Shown: one piece after another, positions 1-10,900 of the stretch
How the letters are laid out: each line of letters begins with the position of its first letter
How positions within the stretch are numbered: the stretch's first letter is position 1
Origin: Flavobacteriales bacterium
Lineage (GTDB): Bacteria; Bacteroidota; Bacteroidia; NS11-12g; UBA9320
NCBI GenBank assembly: GCA_020635395.1
Contig: JACJZV010000002.1
Coordinates: forward strand, 186,001-250,000
Direction: 5' to 3'
DNA length: 64,000 nucleotides
The notes under the pieces: generated by a model
Told to the model about the DNA's origin: nothing
The model's database searches: none
What the model saw: the letters and a program-made list of their open reading frames with translations, nothing else
Translations under genes and position numbers: made by a program

Positions 1-1
1 C

Positions 2-2620
2 GTGGTTTTTGACCACAAGTCAGAGAACGTTCGTAAACAGGAGTTCGATTTTTACAAAGCCAACCGAGATGAAACACCAGAAGACATAAAGCTGTCCGAA
101 CCATACATTCGGCAGATTATCGAAGCGTTTAACATTCCGATTTTGGAGGCCGAAGGCTATGAGGCCGACGACGTGATTGGTACCTTGGCAAAAAAGGCCG
201 AAGCCGAAGGCTACATCACCTATATGATGACTCCGGATAAAGATTTTGGCCAGTTGGTAACAGAAAAATCGTTGATTTATAAACCGGGAAGAAGCGGCGG
301 AGAAGTTGAAATAATGGGTCCGAAAGAGGTGTGCGAAAAATTTGATTTGGACAACACCAACCAAATAATTGACTATTTGGGCTTGATGGGCGATGCCGTT
401 GATAATATTCCGGGTGTACCCGGCGTGGGGCCAAAAACGGCAAGTACGCTACTAAAACAATACGGTAGCATGGAAAATATTTATGAAAACACCCACGAAC
501 TAAAAGGAAAACTGAAAGAGCGTATTGAAGAAAATAAAGAGCAGGCCTTTATGAGCAAACGACTGGCCACCATTTTGTTAGATGCTCCGGTGGATTTTGA
601 CCCTACTAGTTTGATATTGGAAGACCCAAACAAAGAGAAAATAAAATCAGTATTTGAAAAGCTGGAGTTTAAAACACTGTTTAAACGTGTTTTAGGCGAA
701 AGCCCTGAATTTATAGCCAATGGCGGACAACAGTCGTTGTTTGGCGATTTGCCCACCACCAACACCACCACAACTGCCGCCAAAGTGGTGACGCAAATGG
801 CAGGAATAAAAACGATCGAAGAAACCACACACAGCTACCATTTAACTGACACAAGTGAGAAGAGAAAAGAATTGTTGAGCAAATTGCTGCAACAAACCAC
901 CGTTTGTTTAGATACCGAAACCTCTGACCTCGACCCGTTATTAGCTCGCATCCTCGGTTGTTCTTTTTCGTTTGAAAAAGGTAGCGGATACTATGTTCCT
1001 TTTCCAGAAAATCAGGAGGAATGTCGGTTGATTTTGGAAGAATTTACTCCATTTTTCTCCAACCCAACCATTGAAAAAGTGCTGCAAAATGCCAAATACG
1101 ACATACGAATCTTGTGGAATTATGGCATTGAAATAAAAGGTCAGATTTTTGACACCATGTTGGCTCATTATCTGTTGGAGCCAGACCAACGGCACAGTAT
1201 GGATGTGCTCTCGGAACAATACTTGGGATACAAACCCATTTCGATAACCGAACTGATTGGTAAAAAAGGTAAAAATCAATTGAGTTTTGATACTGTTTCG
1301 ATAGAAAAAGCCAAAGAATATGCGGTGGAAGATGCAGACATTACACTTCAATTGAAAGCAACTTTTGACCCTATGCTGCAAAACGAAGATTTACGAAAGG
1401 TTTACGACCGAGTAGAAGCTCCTCTTATTCCGGTGCTGGGCCGTATGGAAACTGAAGGAGTAAGAGTCGATACCGACTTTTTGGCTAACTATTCGGTGGA
1501 ACTTGAAAAAGAAACCGTAGGCATAGAAAAAGAGATATACCAACAGGCAGGATTAAAGTTTAACATTGCCTCCCCGCGTCAGTTGGGCGAAGTGCTGTTT
1601 GATCATTTAAAATTAGATAACAATGCCAAAAAAACAAAAACTGGTCAGTACAAAACCGATGAAGATACACTGCAAAAACTAGCTGACTTGCATGCTTTAC
1701 CAAAACTTATTTTAGAATATCGACACAATCAAAAATTAAAAAGTACGTATGTAGATGCTATTCCGAAATTGGTAAACCCCAAAACCGGCAGAGTGCATAC
1801 CAGCTTTGCCCAAGCTGTGGCCGCCACCGGACGACTCAGCAGTAACAACCCGAACCTACAAAACATCCCAATCAGAACAGAAAAAGGGCGTGAAATAAGA
1901 AAAGCATTTATTCCAAAAGATGACGAACATATTTTGTTAGCCGCAGATTATTCGCAAATAGAATTGCGAATTGTTGCCTCCATGAGCCAAGATCCGGGTA
2001 TGATGGAAGCTTTTAAAAATGGATTAGACATTCACACGGCCACGGCGGCACGCGTTTTTGGTGTAAAACCAGACGAGGTGACAAAAGACCAGCGTTATAA
2101 AGCAAAAAGTGTAAACTTCGGTTTGATTTATGGTCAGGGTGCTTCCGGTCTTTCTCAAAACCTAAAAATTAAACGCAGTGAGGCAAGTGCACTAATCGAT
2201 GCGTATTTCGACCAGTTTGCCGGAATTAAAAAGTATATGGATGATACCATCAACTTTTGTAGAGACCACGGTTACGTGCAAACCATTATAGGCAGAAAAC
2301 GAAAGATTAGAGACATAAACTCTCAAAACAGAACTGTGGTTGGCTTTGCCGAACGAAACGCCATCAATGCCCCAATTCAAGGCTCGGCAGCAGACATGAT
2401 AAAGTTGGCAATGATAAACATCGACCGTGTATTGACTGGTCAAAACTTCAAATCAAAAATGATTTTGCAGGTGCATGACGAATTGCTTTTTGATGTTCAT
2501 TTAAGCGAATTAGACAAGATTAAAACCCTCATCAAACCACTGATGGAACATGCCATGCCATTAAGTGTTCCTACAGTGGTTGAAATAGGCCAAGGTCAAA
2601 ACTGGTTAGAAGCACATTAG
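2..2620 (+). CDS. polA: DNA polymerase I, 5'-truncated by window edge
   Basis: Template-directed DNA synthesis for Okazaki-fragment processing and repair. The reading frame is open to the left edge and begins inside the 5'-nuclease domain (FDHK near residue 3; roughly 60 N-terminal residues are missing by comparison with the family), so the GTG at position 2 is not the real start. Domains in the visible 872 residues: 5'-nuclease with helix-hairpin-helix (about 1-190), 3'-5' exonuclease (about 290-465), polymerase (about 470-872). The proofreading site looks intact: DTE near 303, NAKYD, and YAVED. Polymerase motif A (DYSQIELRI, ~649), motif B (RYKAKSVNFGLIYG, ~698) and motif C (VHDE, ~823) are all present, so all three activities are likely kept. 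No terminator is visible after the stop. Confidence 0.97.
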   Translation: MVFDHKSENVRKQEFDFYKANRDETPEDIKLSEPYIRQIIEAFNIPILEAEGYEADDVIGTLAKKAEAEGYITYMMTPDKDFGQLVTEKSLIYKPGRSGGEVEIMGPKEVCEKFDLDNTNQIIDYLGLMGDAVDNIPGVPGVGPKTASTLLKQYGSMENIYENTHELKGKLKERIEENKEQAFMSKRLATILLDAPVDFDPTSLILEDPNKEKIKSVFEKLEFKTLFKRVLGESPEFIANGGQQSLFGDLPTTNTTTTAAKVVTQMAGIKTIEETTHSYHLTDTSEKRKELLSKLLQQTTVCLDTETSDLDPLLARILGCSFSFEKGSGYYVPFPENQEECRLILEEFTPFFSNPTIEKVLQNAKYDIRILWNYGIEIKGQIFDTMLAHYLLEPDQRHSMDVLSEQYLGYKPISITELIGKKGKNQLSFDTVSIEKAKEYAVEDADITLQLKATFDPMLQNEDLRKVYDRVEAPLIPVLGRMETEGVRVDTDFLANYSVELEKETVGIEKEIYQQAGLKFNIASPRQLGEVLFDHLKLDNNAKKTKTGQYKTDEDTLQKLADLHALPKLILEYRHNQKLKSTYVDAIPKLVNPKTGRVHTSFAQAVAATGRLSSNNPNLQNIPIRTEKGREIRKAFIPKDDEHILLAADYSQIELRIVASMSQDPGMMEAFKNGLDIHTATAARVFGVKPDEVTKDQRYKAKSVNFGLIYGQGASGLSQNLKIKRSEASALIDAYFDQFAGIKKYMDDTINFCRDHGYVQTIIGRKRKIRDINSQNRTVVGFAERNAINAPIQGSAADMIKLAMINIDRVLTGQNFKSKMILQVHDELLFDVHLSELDKIKTLIKPLMEHAMPLSVPTVVEIGQGQNWLEAH

Positions 2621-2820
2621 AAACTTTTAATGCATAAAGAGCCTTTAGTTATCCGTTGTTCCACAAATCATTCACCGTTATATCAGGAGTCTGACCACGT
2701 TTATCGCCGATAATGCAAGTTCTATACATGATGACAAGAAATTGGTTTTAGCTGTCCTATAGTGATGTCTATGGTTGCATAACAAGTAGGGGTTTCGGAC
2801 TAAATTCATCCAAAACAAAA

Positions 2821-3399
2821 CTATTTCAGATAGTTCGCTATTTCCTCACTCTCTGGTTGAACCTTTGATGAAAATCGTGCCAACAACCTTCCATCAGGAG
2901 CAACAAGAAATTTATTAAAGTTCCAGTCCACCTCAAAGTTATCTAGACCGTTAAAATCTTTATTTGTCAACCATTTATACAATGGATGCTGGTTTTCACC
3001 TTTCACGTCAACCTTTTCAGTAAGAGGAAAAGTTACACCGTAGTTTAAACGACAAAAAGAATCTATTTCGGCACTGTTTCCAGGTTCCTGAAGCCCAAAT
3101 TGATTGCATGGCAAACCCACGATAATCAAAGAATCTTTACGAGCCTCATACAAGGCCTGTAATCCTTCGTATTGAGGCGTGTAGCCACACTTGCTGGCGA
3201 CATTCACAAAAAGCATGTATTTGCCCTTAAAATCCCCTAAATTTATTGTATCCTTTCCGTTTAAGGCCAAAAGTTTAAAGTCGTATATTGATGTGTAATT
3301 ATTCATTTGCTTTTCTGCTACATTTAGTTCTCTTCCAGATGAACCACAGCCCATTGCCAACAATAGTGAAGTGATTGAGCTAAGTATTTTTTTAATCAT
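2821..3399 (-). CDS. Glutathione peroxidase-family lipoprotein
   Basis: Thiol peroxidase that reduces peroxides; bacterial members usually use thioredoxin rather than glutathione. The 192 residues start with a lipoprotein signal ending in the lipobox LAMGC (Cys18), so the protein is probably tethered in the periplasm or outer membrane. The family motifs follow: NVASKCGYTPQY with the peroxidatic Cys, GLPCNQFGLQEPG with the active-site Gln, and the WNFNKFLV strand with Trp and Asn. The catalytic residue is Cys, not selenocysteine. The gene stands alone on the minus strand, upstream of a 200-bp gap that separates it from polA. The fold is certain; the electron donor is inferred. Confidence 0.93.
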   Translation of the reverse strand: MIKKILSSITSLLLAMGCGSSGRELNVAEKQMNNYTSIYDFKLLALNGKDTINLGDFKGKYMLFVNVASKCGYTPQYEGLQALYEARKDSLIIVGLPCNQFGLQEPGNSAEIDSFCRLNYGVTFPLTEKVDVKGENQHPLYKWLTNKDFNGLDNFEVDWNFNKFLVAPDGRLLARFSSKVQPESEEIANYLK

Positions 3400-3413
3400 A
3401 ACCCTTTAATAAC

Positions 3414-3440
3414 AAAAAAGGGAGCCAATTGGCTCCCTTT
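3414..3440 (-). terminator. Rho-independent terminator after the PorP/OmpA gene
   Basis: A perfect 18-bp palindrome (GGGAGCCAATTGGCTCCC, 3420-3437) is flanked by A6 on the left and TTT on the right. Read on the minus strand it is a 9-bp hairpin followed by a run of T, 18 bp past the stop of the 3458-4933 gene. It separates that operon from the glutathione peroxidase gene. Confidence 0.85.
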
Positions 3441-3457
3441 ATATTATAAACTTAAAA

Positions 3458-4933
3458 TTATCTGCTCAAAATTTTGAACTCAACTCTTCTGTTTTGATCC
3501 AAACCTGGGGCAGATACAGTAACTCCATTACCCACAGTAACCAATTGATCAGGGCTAACTCCATTTCGAATTAAGTACTCACGTACCGCATTCGAACGCT
3601 TGTTAGATAACCATTGATTGTGAGAAACACTACCTCTTTGGTCTGCATAACCCGCTACTTCAATTTTCAAATTTGGGTTTTCTTTAAGAATAGTAGCCAA
3701 ATTGTCCAATTCACCTCTCGCTTCTGTTTTGATGTCCCATTTATCTGTATCAAAATAAACGTTATTGAAAGTATAAACTTGTCCGGTACCTGAAGTAGAA
3801 CCATCAGGTCTTTTTGCACCATCTTTATATTCTTTCATAAAGTCATCAAAGGTTTTGATTTTGGCTTTGATTTCGTCAATCTCATCTTGATCATCATCCA
3901 AACCATCTTTGTTGTCTTTAATACGTTTATCGTGTTTTTTAAGTTCATCCTCAAGTGAATCAACCTTATGCTTGGTTTTTTCCAATTCGTCTTGAGTTTT
4001 CTTAACCTTTTCTGGAAGATCATTATTCTCTCTACCCCATTGGTAACCAATCATAAATTCATGAGCACCAACCGTGTATTTACGAACATTGTGAATAGCT
4101 ATATCATAGGCATAACCTGCTACAAACTGTTGTGCCAAACGAGCACCAGCAGCAAGGGTAGCTGAATATCCACTTCTATACATAGCACCGCCCCAGTATT
4201 TATCATTATAGTTCAACATAGCATTAATGTCATACTGCAAACGAGCATTAGGAACAACTCTTATCAACGCCGAAGGTTGCAACGACCAATCACTATTAAA
4301 CTTCCAGTTATAAGCTAGATTTGTAATAAAGTGACGAGCCAAACCATATCGAACGTTTTTGCCATTAACCGAGTTAATCAAAGACGAATACGCCAACTGA
4401 TTACCCACAATTTGTGGAACAGAAACACCAATGTTAAAATCACCTGCGGTTAAGTTAACACCAATGTTTGCGTCATATCCTGTAGTACCCTGAAATTGAT
4501 TAGCCAAATCAGGGTCGGTCCAATCCTGAGGATTAATGTTTGTATAATCAATTCGGTTGTTTACTGCACCAAGTGCGAAACCAAAACCCAATTTATTATC
4601 ACTACCTAAATCAATAGAATATCGATATGCAGCCTGACCACCAATTATATTGAATTGTCCGGCCTGATCGTGGTAAAGACCTAAGCCGATACCTACATTT
4701 TTATTGCTTAAAGGTCCATCAATCGTAAAGGCCTGAGTAACCGGAGAATTAGGAATACTAAACCATTGGTTACGTTGTAGCAAGTAAAATTGTCCATAAC
4801 CCTTAGAACCAGCAAGAGCAGGATTATAAAGGAATTGATTGTAATAGTAGTGGCTATATAAAGGCACCTGTTGTGCAGTTGCTTGATACAAACCTGCCAC
4901 TACTAAAGCGATGATTATTGATAACTTTTTCAT
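3458..4933 (-). CDS. PorP/SprF-like T9SS outer-membrane protein fused to OmpA domain
   Basis: PorP/SprF-like proteins are outer-membrane barrels needed to export or attach T9SS cargo with type B sorting domains. This 491-residue protein has a signal peptide (cut after ATAQ), then the PorP/SprF pattern (QVPLYSHYYYNQFLYNPALAGS, then repeated amphipathic strands up to ~300). A highly charged coiled-coil linker follows (~305-370, rich in K/E/D heptads), and finally an OmpA-like peptidoglycan-binding domain (~385-491). The two ligand residues of OmpA domains are visible (Asp in GYADQRG, Arg in NRRVEF). Most PorP/SprF proteins are near 300 residues and lack the OmpA part. The gene lies 27 bp downstream of the giant type B protein gene, so it is very likely its secretion or anchoring partner. 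Start ATG is at 4933. Confidence 0.9.
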   Translation of the reverse strand: MKKLSIIIALVVAGLYQATAQQVPLYSHYYYNQFLYNPALAGSKGYGQFYLLQRNQWFSIPNSPVTQAFTIDGPLSNKNVGIGLGLYHDQAGQFNIIGGQAAYRYSIDLGSDNKLGFGFALGAVNNRIDYTNINPQDWTDPDLANQFQGTTGYDANIGVNLTAGDFNIGVSVPQIVGNQLAYSSLINSVNGKNVRYGLARHFITNLAYNWKFNSDWSLQPSALIRVVPNARLQYDINAMLNYNDKYWGGAMYRSGYSATLAAGARLAQQFVAGYAYDIAIHNVRKYTVGAHEFMIGYQWGRENNDLPEKVKKTQDELEKTKHKVDSLEDELKKHDKRIKDNKDGLDDDQDEIDEIKAKIKTFDDFMKEYKDGAKRPDGSTSGTGQVYTFNNVYFDTDKWDIKTEARGELDNLATILKENPNLKIEVAGYADQRGSVSHNQWLSNKRSNAVREYLIRNGVSPDQLVTVGNGVTVSAPGLDQNRRVEFKILSR

Positions 4934-4960
4934 TTTTCCTATTCTAAGTTTTATGAATTA

Positions 4961-7900
4961 TTACTTCTCTCTAATAATATTAATTGCACCTTTAAATACT
5001 TTATCAGGGAAATCCGGATGCGTAATTACATAGTAGTAAGCACCATCTGGTAATGGATTGCCATTTTTGTTTGTTCCATCCCACGGAGCTGACAAGAATG
5101 TTTTACCATCAGCACTATACACTTCCATTCCGTAACGGTTAAAGATAGTAATTTGTGCATCTGGATAAGCCCATATATTCTCAATAGCCATTACATCGTT
5201 TTTACCATCACCGTTAGGTGTAATTACGTTATAAACTTTAAGCACCCAATCAGGACTGATAAAGATAGTAACTTGATCAGAACCTTTACATCCGTAAATG
5301 TCAGTACCGTTAACAGTGTAAGTAATATTCTCTAAAACTTTCTCTGCTCTAACTGGTGTACCCAATGTGCTGTTCAAATAAGTAGATGGAGTCCATACAT
5401 AATCTACACCACCTGTTGCATGTAAGTCAATGGACTCACCTTTATAGATAGTATCAGATTTCAAACCATATACAGAACCTAACCATGCTTGAATATTTGG
5501 AGCTTTATGAACAACTACCAAAATAGAATCAGTATTAGAACATCCAATAGGAGGAGCGGTAATAGTAACTTTATACCAACCACTATCTTTAGCCGTAATA
5601 CTTCCATTTGTAGAAGAACCACCAGTCCAGCTCCAATTGTAAGTTCTGGCATTTGCATTCGCTCTTAAGGTAACACTGTCACCATCACAGAATTCTGTAG
5701 TACCATCCGCAGTTAAGTTAACATCAGGAAGAGCAATAACATTAGCCACTTTAGCAACTGTGTTTTCACAACCTCTATTAGATTTAACTCTAAGCGTAAC
5801 ATTATAGCTACCAGAAGCAGCGTATTGGTGCATTGGATTTTTCAATCCGCTAAATTCTGAGTCACCAAAGTTCCAGAAGTATTCTACCATCGTGTCACCA
5901 GCAGGTACACTTGAGTTGTTTACAAATACACTTGCATCACCAATACATACATCAGCTACACTGAAGTCAGCAGTAGGAGCAGCATAAATTGTTACACTTC
6001 TGTTGATAGTATCTCTACATCCGTTGTTGCTAATAGCAATCAATCGTACGTTGAACTGACCAAATCCGTTGAACGTGAAGCTTGGGTCTTTAGCAGTTGA
6101 TGTGCCTTGACCGGCAAAGTTCCAATCGTAAGTCATTGTTCCGTAACCAATAGCTGAAGCATTTACAAACTGCATGGCGTTGTTCTCACAAACTGGAGCA
6201 GCTACGAAGTTAGCCTCAGGTAAGATGTAAACTGTAACATCCTTAGTGATTGTATTTGTACAACCATTGTTTGTAGTTACAGTCAACGTTACTTGGTATG
6301 TACCAGAAGCACTGTATCTGTGAGTTGGATTTTGAGCGGTAGATGTAGTTCCATCGCCAAACATCCAGTACCATGAAACAATGTTTCCGCTTGATACAGT
6401 AGATTTATCAGTTGCACTGAACACATCGTTTTGACAAACGTTAGCAGCAGTGAAGTTCGCAATTGGGTTTGGATAAACCGTGATGCTTTGTGTTACTTCA
6501 CCTCTACATCCATTATCACTCCAAGCTACAAGTCTAACATTGTAAGTTCCGGCAGCTTTGTAAACGTGAACTGGGCTTGCATTTTTGCTTGAGTCGCCGT
6601 CACCGAAGTACCAAGTGTAGGCTGTAACATTTCCTTCAGCAATTGAAGATGTATTGTTAAACATTACTGTGCTATCCTCACATTCGTTAGCAGCGGTGAA
6701 GCTGGCAACTGGGTTAGGAGTAACTTTAGCAGTAGCTGTGCTTTTCAATGTATTGTTTACACAACCAAATGTTGTATTTGTAATGCTAACCAATTCAACA
6801 GTAATAAACGTTGGGTTGCCAGCGTAAGCCATTCCAGCTACAGTGAAGTTGAAGTCACCAGAACCAGTACCTGTTACCGGAGTACCAACCAACACACCAT
6901 TTCGTTTGTAAACTACTGACCAACCGTTTCCGGCAGGAACATCCGTTACATGAAGTGTAAATGTAGCCACATCACCAGGACAAACCTTAGCATTGCTGGT
7001 TACAGTTGCTTCAGGAGTTGGAATTACAGTTACAGTAGCTACTGAAGAGTAAGCTCCTGAACAAGTTCCGCTCTTAACAAACACTCTGTAAAGCGTTGTT
7101 TCGTTGATATTAGTTATTGTCACAGATTTAGTTTTGTTAGACAATACTGTCCAAGTAGCTCCATTATCTGTGCTGTATTCCCAGTTTTGAACTGCACCAG
7201 TCTCACCACTCAATGTCAAGGTAGCAGAAGCTCCTTTACAGATAGTTGAAGTTGCTGGTGAAAGTGTACCTCCAACAGATTTAGGACTAACCTTGATAGT
7301 AACCGAATCTTTCAAATCAGTATCGCAACCAAGAGCATTGTCTAAAGCAATTTGAGTCAACTTAATTTTAACGCTGTTTGCAGACACAGTTCTACCTGTA
7401 TTTATTGTGAATACACCAGAACCAGTTCCTTTCTTAGTAGGTCCGGCAGTTCCGTCAACCTCATAATCCACCAACCATTTTGTTCCAGTAGCCACATCAC
7501 TAATTTCAACGTTATAAATCAATACGTCACCGTGACATAATGAATCTGGGTATGAATCAAATGTTGCCATTGGGTTTGGTGTTACGGTGATAACCGCTTT
7601 TTCACTAATTGTATTAGCACAACCCAAACCATTAGTAACTGTAATATCAGTAAACTCAATAGTTGTTGTTTGTGTAAATGGTCCAAAAGTGATGCTTTCA
7701 GTAGTACCAGTTCCTGTAGTATAAGTTCCGGCAGTACCATTCACTTTATAACCTACAGTCCATGTAGAAGTAGAGTTAACATTACCAATTGATAGGTTAA
7801 GTGTTACATTATCTCCTGAACAAATAGTTTGTGTAGGATTGTTGATTGTTACCGTAGGCAATTGTTGAACATCGATGGCCTTAACAGTTGAGAAGGCAGA

Positions 7901-10900
7901 TGCACACACACCACTCATAACTTCAACTCTATACCAAGTTTTTGTAGTAAGAGATGAAACAACCAAGCTATCAGATGTATTAGCTATATCATAGTAATTG
8001 ATAGCGTCGGTAGAGTATTGCCATTTTACAATTGCTCCTCTGTATCCGCTCACTTTCATTTTAGCACTAGAACCTAAACAAACAATTGTTGGTCCGCTGA
8101 TTGTGCCACCCACCGAAGTAGAATCAACTTTGATAATAACCGAATCAGCAAGAGCCCCAGTACAGTTAGGACTGCTAGAAGTATTAGTAATAGAAACAAG
8201 TCTAACAACATTATTTCCTTCAGTATTGAACACAGGCATGTTCGACAAGTTAAATTGACCAGAACCAACACCTGTTGAAGTAATATTTGAACCACCATTT
8301 ACTTTATAAATAACAGTCCAAGCCTCTGAACTCAACACATTGTCAACCAAGATGGTAACTGTTGGAGTAGTTCCTTTACAAATCTCTGTTGGAGCATTTG
8401 TTATAGTAGCCTTTGGATTGCTAATAATATTGATGGTAGTAGTGTATTGATTAGTGAATGAACTATTAGCACATTGTGGTTTACCACTAGTAATCTTCAT
8501 AGATTGAAGAGTAATACTTGTGGTAGTGTTCAATGTACCAGTGAAGATAGTATCAGCACCTGGACCAGTACCAGTCAATGTTTTAACAGAAGAACCTTGT
8601 AAGTAAGTAAGTTCCCAATTCATACCCGCACCAACATTTGTAATATTCAATACTACGTAAGTGTTTGAACCTTGACAAATGCTGCTCGCACCAACCTTAA
8701 CTATAGAAGCCACTGGCAATTCGTTAACCTTGATGGTAACCCAGCTAGAATATTCGGTATTACATGCACCACTCTTAACAACTACTCTATATGTAGTAGA
8801 TTGAGTTAAGTTGCTGTAGCTATATGTGGTTGCCGTATTTGTAATACTTGTCCATGTTGTACCTCCGTTAGTGCTATACTCCCATCGGATAATTTTTCCA
8901 ACAGCATCAGCACCCAAAGTTAGAGTTCCGCTATTTGTACCTTTACATACCGTGTCTGTACCAGTCAAAGTACCTCCAACAGTAGTTGGGCTAACAACAA
9001 CCACATCTTGATCTGTCAATGTTCCAGTACATCCTGTAGTTCTATTAATCATAGAAACCAGTCTTAGCGTAGATGGATTTGCAGTCAAGTTTGCAGTTGT
9101 AATATTGAAGCTACCTGAACCTGTACCGCTAACCGAATCAGCAGCACCACCGTTGATAGACCAATACACTCTCCAATTTTCGCTTGATCTTACATCGTTT
9201 ACAGTAATTTGACCGTAAGCTGGGCTTCCAGTACAAACAGTGTCTGTAAGTGAAATAAGCGTAGCATTAGGAATGTCATCAACCTCAACAGTTGCGGTAG
9301 CGTTATTTGTCAAGTTGTTGTTTTCACATTGAGGAGTTCCAGAAGTCATCCAGATTTTCTTCAACGTAACATCAGTATTTGTTTTGATAGTACCTGTGTT
9401 GATAGTACCAGTAGTAGCAGGACCGCTAACGCTAATCGTATCAAGAACAGTTCCTACTAAGTAAGATACTGACCAACTTTGATTGTAAGTATTAGAAACA
9501 CTAACTGTTAAGTTAGCAGTACTTCCAGCACATATAGTGTCAGAACCAGTTATTGTTGCCACAGGAAGAGGTCTAACTGTAACAGTTATAGGAGCAGTAG
9601 CAGCCTCAGAACAAACTCCGTTTTTCTTAACAACTCTATATTTAGTTGTGTTTGTTAAGTTGGTGTAAGTAAAGTTGCTATTCGTATTTGTAATTGATGA
9701 CCAACTTGTACCACCGTCAACTGATGACTCCCAACGAACAATACTTCCATTACCACCGCTATGTCTTACAGTTCCAACGTGAGAACCATAACATACTGTA
9801 GAATCTGCAACTACAGAACCAGCAACAGTTGTAGCATCAGAAATGATATTCATTGTAGAACTCAAGTTAGAGTCACATGTTGTTGTTGTATTAGTGATGT
9901 TATGTAGTTTCACAACATACGTTTTAGCAGATGTCAAAACAGGAGTAGCCAAAGTAAACGTACCTGGCCCAGTACCAGAAGTAGTTTTAGAACCACCGGT
10001 AGCATCATCCACTTCGTAGGTCAATGTCCAATTATCACCACTCTTAACGTTAGAAACAGTATAAGAGAATGAAGAAGTAGAACCTTGACAAACAGGAGAT
10101 GTAACAGAGTTCAAACTTGCGTAAGGTCTTTGATTAACATCTACGTGAGATTGAGCGTTATTAGTCAACTTGTCATTCAAACATTGTGGTACACCACTAA
10201 CCGTAGCAATCTCTTTCAATACAACATTAAATGAAGTGTTGAAACCGCCGACAGTTAGAGTGTGATTTCCACCACCAGTACCAGTCATTGTTTTTGTATA
10301 AGTTCCTTCCAAATATTCAATTTCCCAATCTTGGGTAGTTCCCACATTTGAAACAGTAACAGTCAAGTTTGTGAAATTACCAGCACATATTGTGGTAGAA
10401 CCACTAATAGTAGCCAAAGGCAACTCAGCAACAGTAATTCTAACAACATTAGAGTGAGCTGTGTCACAAACTCCCGACTTATAAATCGCACGGTAATCAG
10501 TAGTTTCTTGCAAGTTGATTACATTTAGTGTGCTGTTGTTGTTGCTCAATGCAGTCCAATTTGATGCACTAAGTGGTTTGTATTCCCAACTTACAGTAAC
10601 ACCTTGTTTTGGTGTTCCAGTAACCTCGCTAATTGTAGTGCTTCCACCTTTACAAATAGTATCGTCAGCAGCAGCAATGTCACCAGGCTCAGTAGGTTTG
10701 TAGATATAAATATCCCAATCGTCAGTATTTACAGATTTACAAATTCCTAAGTTTGAAAGATTAAGAATTTCAATCAATTGAATCTTAGCAGACTCGGCAG
10801 TATTTGGATCTGTATCAACCCAAGTTACGCTACCAGGACCAGTGCCGGTAATGGTATCTTCGTCACTTTCCAATTCGTATCTTAACTTCCAATTGTCAGT

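Noticed and set aside
2621..2820. Short minus-strand frame (about 26 codons, YRTCIIGDKRGQT) that looked like a transposase remnant
   Set aside because: Too short, no inverted repeats or other transposase motifs found; no claim can be supported.
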